Shown here one piece after another: positions 1 through 10,716 of a stretch of 64,000 nucleotides of DNA. A program made the translations under genes and the position numbers. The stretch's first letter is position 1, and each line of letters begins with the position of its first letter. Origin of the DNA: Rhodococcus tibetensis (GTDB lineage Bacteria > Actinomycetota > Actinomycetes > Mycobacteriales > Mycobacteriaceae); assembly GCF_024438035.1 (NCBI RefSeq), contig NZ_JANFQF010000004.1, forward strand, positions 1-64,000, written 5' to 3'. The notes below the pieces were generated by a model, which had not been told where the DNA came from, did no database searches, and saw only the letters and a program-made list of their open reading frames with translations.

Positions 1-129
1 TCGGGGGCGCGGATCACTTTGCATCTGGCGCTCGAGTTGGCGCGTCGCGGCGGCGGTGTGGGTGTGGCTGCGTTGTGTGGCGGTGGTGGTCAGGGTGATG
101 CCCTGATCGTCCGCGTCCCCAAGAAGTAG
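1..129 (+). CDS. Acetyl-CoA acetyltransferase (thiolase), C-terminal end only
   Basis: The first 129 bases read in frame as the last 42 residues of a protein whose start lies outside the window. The segment holds the thiolase C-terminal signature, a cysteine followed by a glycine run ([11 protein letters not shown]), where the second catalytic cysteine and oxyanion-hole glycine of thiolases sit. Thiolases condense two acetyl-CoA molecules or cleave 3-ketoacyl-CoA. In M. tuberculosis fadA4 (Rv1323) precedes the thioredoxin-TPR gene Rv1324, and the same order here makes a FadA4 orthologue likely. The N-terminal active-site cysteine cannot be seen. Confidence 0.88.
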   Translation, partial: SGARITLHLALELARRGGGVGVAALCGGGGQGDALIVRVPKK

Positions 130-132
130 GTG

Positions 133-179
133 TACGACAGTTCGTGGTGGTGTATCTCACACCACTACGGACTGTCGTA
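133..179 (+). terminator. Hairpin terminator after the thiolase gene
   Basis: The arms TACGACAGT and ACTGTCGTA pair perfectly. They enclose a second stem in which GTGGTGGTGT pairs with ACACCACTAC through one G-U pair, around a short loop. It lies 4 bases after the thiolase stop codon. There is no U-run, as is common for actinobacterial terminators. Confidence 0.7.
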
Positions 180-193
180 GATGGTCGGGCACA

Positions 194-565
194 ATGGTCG
201 CCATGGCGAACGTCTTCGATCTCAGCACCACGGCCAAGCGCTTCCGATTTGTCGCAATTCTGGAAGCGCTCACCTGGCTCGGCCTTCTCATCGGCATGGC
301 CTTCAAATACCTGCCTGCCGACGGGAACGAGATCGGCGTGAAGATCTTCGGACCTCTCCACGGAGGGGTGTTCGTCCTGTACGTCCTGATAGCACTGTGG
401 ACAGCACGCAAGCTGAGCTGGAATCTGCTCACCACGTTCTGGGCCCTCGTTGCCAGCATTCCCCCCTTCGGCACCGTCGTGTTCGAGGTCTGGGCCGTCC
501 GGTCCGGTCGCATGGCCGAGCTGTCCGACGAGAGCGCTGCGAAGAACACGCCTTCGCTCGTCTGA
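194..565 (+). CDS. DUF3817 family membrane protein
   Basis: A 123-residue protein with three or four hydrophobic helices (about residues 20-37, 52-72 and 78-100) and a hydrophilic tail. The pattern of an early Glu-Ala helix, a PLHGG turn and a late Pro-Phe-Gly-Thr segment is that of small DUF3817 integral membrane proteins, whose function is unknown. ATG codons at 194 and 203 are both possible starts and neither has a clear ribosome site. A second family member lies at 21810-22175, so the family brackets this conserved block. It stands alone between the thiolase terminator and the thioredoxin-like gene. Confidence 0.75.
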   Translation: MVAMANVFDLSTTAKRFRFVAILEALTWLGLLIGMAFKYLPADGNEIGVKIFGPLHGGVFVLYVLIALWTARKLSWNLLTTFWALVASIPPFGTVVFEVWAVRSGRMAELSDESAAKNTPSLV

Positions 566-640
566 GGTCGGAGACGGCCGTCCTCCCTGGGTGGTGCGCC
601 CACTTTCCGGTAGTCCTACAGATCGTGACAAACTGGTGGC

Positions 641-1603
641 GTGACTCGACCAGGTTCTCGTCCTCCCGCGCGTTCCTCTGCAGTGGCCGCTGCCATGACC
701 GGCGCAGTCGATCTCTCCGCACTCAAGGAACGCGCCGCCGCCCCGCCCTCGACCCCCTCCGGCAACGGCGCCGCACCGCCAGCTGCCGGTGGTTCCGGAC
801 TTGCCCCGGTCGTCGAGGTCACCGAAGCTACCTTCGAAGCCGAGGTTCTCGTCCGGTCCCAGCAAGTCCCGGTCGTCGTCGACCTCTGGGCCACCTGGTG
901 CGAGCCGTGTAAGCAGCTCTCGCCGCTGCTCGAGAAGTTGGCGATCGAGGCGGGCGGCGCCTGGGTGCTGGCCAAGGTCGACGTCGACGCCAACCCGCGC
1001 ATCGCGCAGGCATTCGGGGTCCAGTCCGTCCCGACGGTGGTCGCCATCGCGGCCGGGCAGCCGCTGGCGGACTTCCAGGGTGCGCAGCCCGAACCGCAAC
1101 TGCGTCAGTGGCTGGCCGCTATCGCGCAGGCGGTCGAAGGAAAGCTCAGCGGCCCCCCGGCGGATGGCACAGACCCCGACCAGCCCGAACCCGAGGACCC
1201 CCGTTTCGTCGCTGCCGAGGCAGCGCTGGACGAAGGCGACCTCGCCGGCGCAGAGGCCGCATTCCAGACGATTCTCGACGAGGAACCCGCCAACGCCGAG
1301 GCGCAGGGCGCACTCCGCCAGGTCCGTTTCCTCGCCCGCGTGCAATCCGTCGATTCCGCTGCCGTCGCGGCGGCAGATGCTGCGCCGGACGACATCGATG
1401 CTCAACTGCAGGCCGCCGACGTGGAGCTCTATTCGCAGGCGCCGGAAGCTGCGTTCGCCCGGCTGATCGGCGTGATCGCTCGGACCGCCGGCGAAGACAG
1501 GACCAAGGTCCGTACCCGCCTGGTCGAGCTCTTCGAATTGTTCGATCCTGCGGAACCGGTTGTTATGGCGGCCCGTAGGAAACTCGCAGCCGCGCTGTAC
1601 TGA
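641..1603 (+). CDS. Thioredoxin-domain co-chaperone with TPR tail (YbbN/CnoX type)
   Basis: A 320-residue cytoplasmic protein. Residues about 60-165 form a thioredoxin fold with an intact WCEPCK redox motif near residue 88 and the cis-proline segment SVPTV. Residues about 185-320 are alanine-rich paired helices of TPR type. The arrangement matches YbbN/CnoX chaperedoxins, which protect substrates from oxidation and pass them to chaperones. It is the positional equivalent of M. tuberculosis Rv1324. The GTG at 641 is chosen because the MTRP start followed by GAVDLS resembles the mycobacterial N-terminus as I recall it; an internal ATG at 695 is the alternative. It is convergent with the metallopeptidase gene, 18 bases apart. 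Confidence 0.85.
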   Translation: MTRPGSRPPARSSAVAAAMTGAVDLSALKERAAAPPSTPSGNGAAPPAAGGSGLAPVVEVTEATFEAEVLVRSQQVPVVVDLWATWCEPCKQLSPLLEKLAIEAGGAWVLAKVDVDANPRIAQAFGVQSVPTVVAIAAGQPLADFQGAQPEPQLRQWLAAIAQAVEGKLSGPPADGTDPDQPEPEDPRFVAAEAALDEGDLAGAEAAFQTILDEEPANAEAQGALRQVRFLARVQSVDSAAVAAADAAPDDIDAQLQAADVELYSQAPEAAFARLIGVIARTAGEDRTKVRTRLVELFELFDPAEPVVMAARRKLAAALY

Positions 1604-1621
1604 GCGGGCGGTTCGCGGCGT

Positions 1622-3070
1622 TCAGCGGTAGCGGCCCTCGCAAGCCTGCTCGCCGCCCAGTACGCCGGTGCGGAATGCGTCGACCCGGGAGAACCCGCTC
1701 GGGACGGTCTCGCCGTTGACGTCACTGGCGGCGAGCCCGTCGGTGAGCAGCCCCGACACCGCCTCGTCGAGGTCGCCGGGGGAGAGCCACACACTGCCCG
1801 CCTCCAGGGTGGCCGGGTTGTCGGGGCTCAGCGCCGTCGTGATGACGCCGGACAAGCAGGCGGCCCGCAGAGCCGTCTGCGGTGAGTGCAGGTCGTCTCC
1901 GCGATCCTTCTGCAGGGCCAGGGTGTACCGCGACGCCAACAGGACGTACGCGTTGTAGTCGCCGGTCAGGTCGGTCTGGAACAGCTCGCGACGGCCCAGC
2001 CGCCCCGGTGTACCACGGTCGGCAAGAGTATCGACACTGACGCCGATGGTGTTGCTCGCCGGACAGTACGACACCGGCTCGGTGACCTCGGCGTCCCTGC
2101 AGGCGAGATCCGCGCCGCCGAAATTCAGCTCCGGCGGATCGCTGAGGTCGAAGATCTGCTGGAACGACGTGAAGAACGCCTCCAGTGATTCCTCGGTGAC
2201 GGGTAGTTCACCGTCGTCGGTTTCGTCTGCGAAACGCTGCGGGAGGTCGGCACGACGAGAATCGATTTCCTTTTCGTCGATACGGATACAGGGTGCGGGG
2301 CCGTCGGTGAAGCCGATCTGCGTGGCAGTGACCCTCTCGAAAGCCGATCCGTGGACGTTGCCGGGGTCGCTTGGATCGGTGTCACCGATCGCTACCGCCG
2401 AAGCCAGCACCTTGTTCAACCCGTCTGACGTGTTCAGCGTGAAATGGGGTGACTTGTCCTCCGCGATGTGTCGCATGAACGCGCCGCCGAAGCAGTCGGC
2501 CTGCTGCTCGCGAACGATGCCTCCACCCACCTCGACCTCCGCAATTCCCGCTTTGGTCTGAACGGCGTGCCCGTATTCGTGGGCGAGGACGAACACCGCG
2601 GCCACCACACCGAACTTCTCGACGACCTCGGGAAGGAGAAGCGCGCGGTCCCAGCCGATGGTGTGGTCGGTGCTGCAGTACCCGGCGTTGAGCAACTCCT
2701 CGGTGCTGTCCCCGCAGAACCGCGGACTGTCCGAATCCCGGGGATCCCACGAGATCAGTTCTTCGACGGGTTCGAAGGCGCGATGAAACAGCGCCGGGAA
2801 CTGCGTGCGCCAGTAGGCCTCGATGTCGCTGACGGCATTGGCGACCATCGTGTCGATCTCGCCGCCGTCGGTGCCGGTGACTGGAAGGTCGGCGTCCGGC
2901 ACGCCTTTCCGGGCGCCGCTCGGCCCCGACGTGGCGTCGAGGCCGGCGACCTTGAACGGGTCGTCGTAGATGGAGGCGGCGTCACCGTCGATCGATCGTG
3001 CGCAGCCGCACAGGACGACGAGGGCGAGAATGCCCATACCTACAGCCCACTGCCGACGTCTCGTCAACAA
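1622..3070 (-). CDS. Neutral zinc metallopeptidase, predicted lipoprotein
   Basis: A 482-residue protein with a lipoprotein signal: a basic N-terminus, a hydrophobic stretch and a lipobox LCGC with the acylated cysteine at about residue 23. Near residue 165 is the zinc-protease motif HEYGH, followed about 30 residues later by an EQQADCFGG segment supplying a further acidic zinc-site residue, as in the YpfJ-type neutral zinc metallopeptidases. It is likely anchored outside the cytoplasmic membrane; the substrate is unknown. It starts 13 bases after glgB ends, so it may be co-transcribed with glgE-glgB. I do not recall it in the matching M. tuberculosis locus, where a PE_PGRS gene lies nearby. 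Confidence 0.85.
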   Translation of the reverse strand: MLTRRRQWAVGMGILALVVLCGCARSIDGDAASIYDDPFKVAGLDATSGPSGARKGVPDADLPVTGTDGGEIDTMVANAVSDIEAYWRTQFPALFHRAFEPVEELISWDPRDSDSPRFCGDSTEELLNAGYCSTDHTIGWDRALLLPEVVEKFGVVAAVFVLAHEYGHAVQTKAGIAEVEVGGGIVREQQADCFGGAFMRHIAEDKSPHFTLNTSDGLNKVLASAVAIGDTDPSDPGNVHGSAFERVTATQIGFTDGPAPCIRIDEKEIDSRRADLPQRFADETDDGELPVTEESLEAFFTSFQQIFDLSDPPELNFGGADLACRDAEVTEPVSYCPASNTIGVSVDTLADRGTPGRLGRRELFQTDLTGDYNAYVLLASRYTLALQKDRGDDLHSPQTALRAACLSGVITTALSPDNPATLEAGSVWLSPGDLDEAVSGLLTDGLAASDVNGETVPSGFSRVDAFRTGVLGGEQACEGRYR

Positions 3071-3083
3071 CGCCGTGCTTTCA

Positions 3084-5281
3084 TCAACGCTCCAGACTCA
3101 TCCAGATCGCACCGTTGGCCGGCAACGCCACCTCGGCAGACGCAGGCCGCCCGTGCCACGGCTGCGAAGTTGCCGTCACTGCACCGAGATTTCCCCAACC
3201 CGACCCCCCATAGATCTCGGCGTCTGTATTGAGAATTTCACGCCATTTCCCCAATTCGGGCAAGCCCACCCTATAACTGCCGTGGGGCGTACCCGAGAAA
3301 TTGAACAGACACGCCACGATCGATCCGTCGGTGCCGTACCGGAGGAAGCTCAGGACGTTGTTCGCGGTGTCGTTGGCATCGATCCAGGAATAGCCGCCCG
3401 GGGACGTGTCGAGCGTCCACAGCGCCGGATGCCCTCGATAGGTGGCGTTGAGATCGCCGATCAACTTCAGGAGACCGCCGTGCAGGCGCCCCGTGTAGGG
3501 ATCGTCCATCTCGTACCAGTCGAGGCTGTGCTCTTCCGACCACTCTCGCGTCTGGCCGAATTCCTGCCCCATGAACAGCAACTGCTTGCCCGGGTGCGCC
3601 CACATGTACGCCAGCAGAGCGCGGACACCGGCAGCCTTCGCGTAGTCGTCACCGGGCATCCGGGTCCACAGCGTGCCCTTGCCGTGCACCACCTCGTCGT
3701 GACTGATGGGGAGCAGATAATTTTCACTCCACGCATAGACGAGCGAGAAAGTGATCTCATGGTGGTGATAGCTCCGATGGACGGGATCGTGACCGAGATA
3801 CCCGAGGGTGTCGTGCATCCACCCCATGTTCCACTTCATGCTGAACCCGAGACCGCCGATGTTCGTCGGGCGCGTGACACCGGGCCACGCCGTCGACTCC
3901 TCGGCGATCGTGACGACCCCACGATGGTGTTTGTGGACGGTCGCGTTCATTTCCTGGAGAAAGTCGACCGCTTCGAGATTCTCCCGGCCGCCGTGGATGT
4001 TGGGCGTCCAGCCGCCCTCCGGTCGCGAGTAGTCGAGGTAGAGCATCGACGCGACCGCGTCGACGCGAAGCCCGTCCACATGGAACTCGTCGAGCCAGAA
4101 CAGGGCGTTGGCGACCAGGAAGTTGCGGACCTCGCGCCTGCCGAAGTCGAAGACGTAGGTTCCCCAGTCGAGCTGCTCACCGCGTCGGGGATCGCCGTGT
4201 TCGTACAGCGGGGTGCCGTCGAAGCGGGCGAGAGCCCACTCGTCCTTCGGGAAATGGGCAGGCACCCAGTCGACGATCACGCCGATCCCGGACTTGTGCA
4301 GGCGATCTACGAACCACCGGAAGTCGTCGGGCGAGCCGAATCGCGACGTCGGCGCGTAGTACGACGTCACCTGGTAGCCCCAGGATCCGCCGAACGGGTG
4401 CTCGGCGACCGGCAGCAACTCCACGTGTGTGAAGCCGCACTCGGTGACATAGGTGGCCAATTCCTCGGCCATTTCGCGGTAATTCAGCCCAGGGCGCCAC
4501 GAAGCGAGGTGCACTTCGTAGACACTCATCGGGGACTGCGTCGGGTCGGTGCTCGCCCGCTGCTCGAGCCACTCGGCGTCATCCCATTCGTGGGAACTGA
4601 CCGCCACGCGCGACGCCGTCGCCGGCGGCACCTCGGTGGCGAACGCCATGGGGTCGGCCTTGTCGCGCACGCTTCCGTCCCGGCCGTGGACCCGGAACTT
4701 GTACAACTCCCCGACCTCGATACCGGGGATGAACAGCTCCCAGACACCGGTGGAGCCGAGCGCCCGCATGGGGAACGTCTCGCCGCCCCAGCCGTCGAAA
4801 CTGCCGATCACACTGACCCCACGGGCAGCGGGCGCCCAAACGGCGAACGACGTGCCCGTCACCGTTCCGTCCGGGGTGTCGTACGAGCGCCGGTGCGCTC
4901 CCAGAATCTCCCACAGGCGCTCGTGCCTGCCTTCCCCGAACAGGTGCAAATCGAGCTCACCGAGGGTCGGCAAGAAGCGGTAGCCGTCCGCCGCGAGGTC
5001 GGTATGGCCGCCCGGCCACGTCGTCGACAACCGATAGTCGATCGGGTCGCGGTAGGGGACCAACGTTCCCCACAGGCCGCGTGCGATGTGCTCGAGCGGG
5101 AGGCATTTCCCGCCGATCACGGCTTCGACCGACTCGGCCCCAGGGCGCAGAGCACGGATGACGGTGCCGTCGGGGTGCGGGTGTGCCCCGAGGACCGAAT
5201 GCGGGTTGTGGTGGACGCACCGCGCCAGCAGATCGAGATCTGCGTCGTCGGGTGCGATTGCAGTGGGCGGTTGGACGGCCA

Positions 5282-5282
<1 letters not shown>
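3084..5282 (-). CDS. glgB: 1,4-alpha-glucan branching enzyme GlgB
   Basis: This 732-residue GH13 enzyme cuts alpha-1,4 chains and rejoins them as alpha-1,6 branches in glycogen-type glucan. Tandem N-terminal CBM48-like domains (about 20-220) precede a TIM barrel. The three carboxylates sit in [10 protein letters not shown] (nucleophile Asp), TIAEEST (acid-base Glu) and [10 protein letters not shown] (transition-state Asp), followed by a C-terminal beta domain. Length is normal. Its GTG start shares one base with the glgE stop (TAGTG), so translation of the two is probably coupled and GlgB branches what GlgE extends. Orthologue of Rv1326c by position. Confidence 0.97.
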
Positions 5283-7300
<2,018 letters not shown>

Positions 7301-7491
7301 ACTGGGCTCCGTTCCATAGTCGGAAGTTGCCGACGACGCTTCACTCCGCCGCCAGTTTCAACCGTAATGGAGCAGACCGGTCCCTGTCCTTGTTGACGAT
7401 ACGAGGCCGCGTCCCGCGTCAGGGTCGGCGATACCGGCCCGCGTCCTGCGACACGACACGATAGCGCCGAAAGTGCATTATTGTTCGCGAA

Positions 7492-10092
7492 GTGAAAGCC
7501 TTGCGTCGGTTCACTGTCCGAGCCCACCTTCCCGAGCGTCTTGCCGCCCTCGGTCCGCTGTCGACGAATCTTCGCTGGTCGTGGCATACGGCCACACAGG
7601 AACTCTTTTCGTTGCTTGATGAGGACTTGTGGCGGCACGTGCAGTACGACCCCGTTCGAATGCTTGGTGAAGTCGAGCCGGCCCGCTTGGACGAGCTGGC
7701 CGAGGACGTTTCTTTCCTCGCGCGCCTCGACGCTGCCGCCGCCGATCTGGACCAGTACCTGTCGCGGCCACGCTGGTACCAGAACCAGCAGACGAAAGGT
7801 GTCTCCCTCGGAGGTGGGATCGCCTATTTCTCAATGGAGTTCGGCGTCAGCGAAGTACTCCCCAATTACTCGGGTGGACTGGGCATTCTTGCCGGTGACC
7901 ACCTGAAGGCAGCATCGGATCTGGGGCTTCCCCTGATCGGTGTGGGCCTGCTGTACCGCTCGGGGTACTTCCGGCAGTCGCTGACCGCGGACGGCTGGCA
8001 GGCCGAGCACTACCCGGCGTACGACCCCCAGGGATTGCCGTTGCGTTTGCTGACGGAATCGGGTCCGGACGCCGGCTCTGCGGCTCCCATTCTCGTCCAC
8101 GTCGCGGTGCCAGGCGGCCGAGTATTGCGTGCCCGCGTATGGATCGCTCAGGTGGGCCGTGTCCCGCTGTTGCTGCTCGACTCCGACATCGCCGAGAACG
8201 ACGCCGAGATGCGGGGTGTCACGGACCGGCTGTACGGCGGCGACCAGGATCACCGGATCAAGCAGGAAATCCTCGCCGGCATCGGAGGTGTCCGCGCGGT
8301 GCGCGCATACACGCAGGCGCACGGCCTGCCCGATCCTGTGGTCTTCCACATGAACGAGGGACACGCCGGGTTCCTCGGACTCGAGCGGATCCGCGAGTTG
8401 GTCACCGGCGAGGGACTCGCTTTCGACGAAGCGCTGGCCACCGTGCGCGCGGGCACTGTCTTCACCACGCATACGCCCGTCCCGGCCGGAATCGACAGGT
8501 TTCCCGCCGATCTGGTCCGGCACTACTTCGGCGGGGACAACGCCGAGAACGAATCTTCTTTGCTTCCCGGGTTGACGATGGACCGGATTATCGGGCTCGG
8601 CAGTGAGCCGGATCCGTCGGTGTTCAACATGGCGCACATGGGTCTGCGCCTCGGCCAGCGCGCCAACGGCGTGTCCGCACTACACGGGATCGTGAGCCGC
8701 GACATGTTCCGGCCCCTGTGGCCGGGCTTCGACGCAGACGAGGTTCCGATCGGTTCGGTGACCAACGGTGTGCACGCGCCCACGTGGGCGGCGCCGGAAT
8801 GGCTCGACCTCGCCACCCGCATCCTCGGACCGGAGCTGGTCGAAGAAGCCAAGGGCTGGGAGCGGTTGCAGGAACTGTCCGCCGACGAGCTGTGGTCCAC
8901 CCGCAACGCGCTGCGCGCCAAACTGGTCGAGGAGGTGCGCCGACGCGTACGGGCGTCCTGGATCGAGCGCGGCGCCACGTCCGCCGAACTGGGATGGACC
9001 GACGAAGTGTTCGACCCGGGTGTGCTCACCGTCGGTTTTGCGCGCCGGGTCCCCACCTACAAGCGGCTGACTCTGATGCTGCGCGATCCCGACCGGCTGC
9101 GCGCACTGCTACTCGACGAGAACCGGCCGGTGCAGCTGGTCGTCGCAGGGAAGAGTCACCCCGCTGACGACGGCGGCAAGGCTCTCATCCAGCAGATCGT
9201 GCGGTTCGCCGACGCAGCGGACGTGCGACATCGGATCGTGTTCCTGCCGGACTACGACATGTCGATGGCCCGCTACCTGTACTGGGGGTGCGACGTGTGG
9301 CTCAACAATCCGCTGCGCCCATTGGAGGCCTGCGGGACGTCGGGGATGAAATCGGCGCTGAACGGCGGCCTGAACCTGTCGATCCGGGACGGTTGGTGGG
9401 ACGAGATGTTCGACGGCGAGAACGGCTGGGCCATCCCGACGGCGGACGGGGTCGTCGAGGAGACGCGTCGAGACGACTTGGAGGCCAGCGCACTGTACGA
9501 ACTGCTCGAGCGGGCAGTGCTGCCGAGGTTCTACGACCGCGGTCCGGACGGTTTGCCCGTGCGCTGGGTAGAGATGGTCCGCCACACCCTGCAGAACCTG
9601 GGACCTAAGGTGCTCGCCTCGCGGATGGTGCGTGACTACGCCGTCCAGTACTATGCGCCCGCCGCCGAATCGGCGCGTACGGTGGCGGCCGACAGTTACG
9701 CGGGGGCCCGCGAGCTGGCCGAGTTCCGGCACCGCGTCGAGGCAGCCTGGCCGTCGGTCGCGGTGTTGCAGGTGGACGGCGAGGGACTGCCCGACACCCC
9801 GGAGATCGGTGCCAACCTGGTGTTGCGCGCCCACATTCGACTCGGTGCGTTGTCCGTCGAGGATGTCACAGTGCAGGCTGTCATCGGAAAGACGGATCTG
9901 GACGAGGAACTCAGCGACATCGTCACGGTTCCGATGACGCACGACGGGTCGGACGGTGCTACGGAATTGTTCGTCGCAGACACCGCCCTCCCGCTGTCTG
10001 GTTCCGTCGGCTACACGGTGCGAGTACTCCCGAGGCACCGGCTGCTCGTCGACCCCTCCGAATTGGGTCTGGTGGCCGTTCCGGGCGTGTAG
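7492..10092 (+). CDS. glgP: Alpha-glucan (glycogen) phosphorylase GlgP
   Basis: An 866-residue GT35 phosphorylase of the type found in actinobacteria and archaea. It releases glucose-1-phosphate from alpha-glucan using pyridoxal phosphate. The cofactor lysine is in GTSGMKSALNGG (about residue 621), and the N-terminal substrate region SMEFGVSEVLPNYSGGLG is present. Start GTG at 7492; the first residues (KALRRFTVRAHLPERL) are typical of the family. It is transcribed away from glgE, so synthesis and breakdown genes share a control region, and it ends 3 bases from the convergent gene at 10096. Orthologue of Rv1328 by position. Confidence 0.96.
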   Translation: MKALRRFTVRAHLPERLAALGPLSTNLRWSWHTATQELFSLLDEDLWRHVQYDPVRMLGEVEPARLDELAEDVSFLARLDAAAADLDQYLSRPRWYQNQQTKGVSLGGGIAYFSMEFGVSEVLPNYSGGLGILAGDHLKAASDLGLPLIGVGLLYRSGYFRQSLTADGWQAEHYPAYDPQGLPLRLLTESGPDAGSAAPILVHVAVPGGRVLRARVWIAQVGRVPLLLLDSDIAENDAEMRGVTDRLYGGDQDHRIKQEILAGIGGVRAVRAYTQAHGLPDPVVFHMNEGHAGFLGLERIRELVTGEGLAFDEALATVRAGTVFTTHTPVPAGIDRFPADLVRHYFGGDNAENESSLLPGLTMDRIIGLGSEPDPSVFNMAHMGLRLGQRANGVSALHGIVSRDMFRPLWPGFDADEVPIGSVTNGVHAPTWAAPEWLDLATRILGPELVEEAKGWERLQELSADELWSTRNALRAKLVEEVRRRVRASWIERGATSAELGWTDEVFDPGVLTVGFARRVPTYKRLTLMLRDPDRLRALLLDENRPVQLVVAGKSHPADDGGKALIQQIVRFADAADVRHRIVFLPDYDMSMARYLYWGCDVWLNNPLRPLEACGTSGMKSALNGGLNLSIRDGWWDEMFDGENGWAIPTADGVVEETRRDDLEASALYELLERAVLPRFYDRGPDGLPVRWVEMVRHTLQNLGPKVLASRMVRDYAVQYYAPAAESARTVAADSYAGARELAEFRHRVEAAWPSVAVLQVDGEGLPDTPEIGANLVLRAHIRLGALSVEDVTVQAVIGKTDLDEELSDIVTVPMTHDGSDGATELFVADTALPLSGSVGYTVRVLPRHRLLVDPSELGLVAVPGV

Positions 10093-10095
10093 CGG

Positions 10096-10662
10096 TCAGC
10101 GGCCGATGTCGCGGCGGCGGAAACCGGCGGCGCCGCTGAAAACCAGGACGGTCGCGAGTACTGGAAGCATGAACTGTGGGGCGAAGGAGTCGGCCGGCAG
10201 GTTCGGGGTGTGGTGGAACGGTGACAGCACCCCGAACCTCTCCGGAAGCACGTCGGAGAACAGTGCGGCGACGAGAACGTAACCGAGATAACCCCACAAC
10301 AGGGGCAACTCTCGCGGGACGAGCCCGTACACGGCGGCGCCCAGCCCGAGCATCAGAAAAAGTGCGGGAAGGACGTTGAGGGCCGCCCCGACTCCGTCGA
10401 CGAGCAGTGCCGGTTCGAACAGCGGGAATGCCGCGGTGAGGCCCGATCCGATGCCCGCGGCCACTGTTATCGCGGCGGCCGCGCTCGCTATGACGAGCAC
10501 CTGGCTCGCGAACCATGAGGTACGCGACCCCGACGCGGCCACGGCTGCGTCGGCCCTGCCAGAAATTTCCTCCGCGCGCACCGAGGTGAACGCAGCCCCG
10601 TCGAGGGCGAGGACATCGCCGAACTTCTTGGTCAGTGCTCGGACGGAGATCGCTGAGGCCAT
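10096..10662 (-). pseudogene. In-frame remnant joining an ABC ATPase start to an ABC permease end
   Basis: A 188-residue open frame with two unlike parts. Residues 1-25 read like the start of an ABC ATPase (ISVRALTKKFGDVLALDGA), but no Walker A follows. From about residue 28 it becomes an export-permease C-terminus, with a RAEEISGRAD linker typical of actinobacterial ABC-2 exporters, then four or five hydrophobic helices and a GFRRRDIG tail. The simplest explanation is an in-frame deletion that fused the 5' end of an ATPase gene to the 3' end of the next permease gene. It may still make a membrane protein but cannot bind ATP by itself. It lies 54 bases downstream of dinG. Confidence 0.65.
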
Positions 10663-10716
10663 CGGACGAGCATAGGTGCGGACGTAACCGGTGTCCGCGC
10701 CAGTCCGGGCTGCCGA

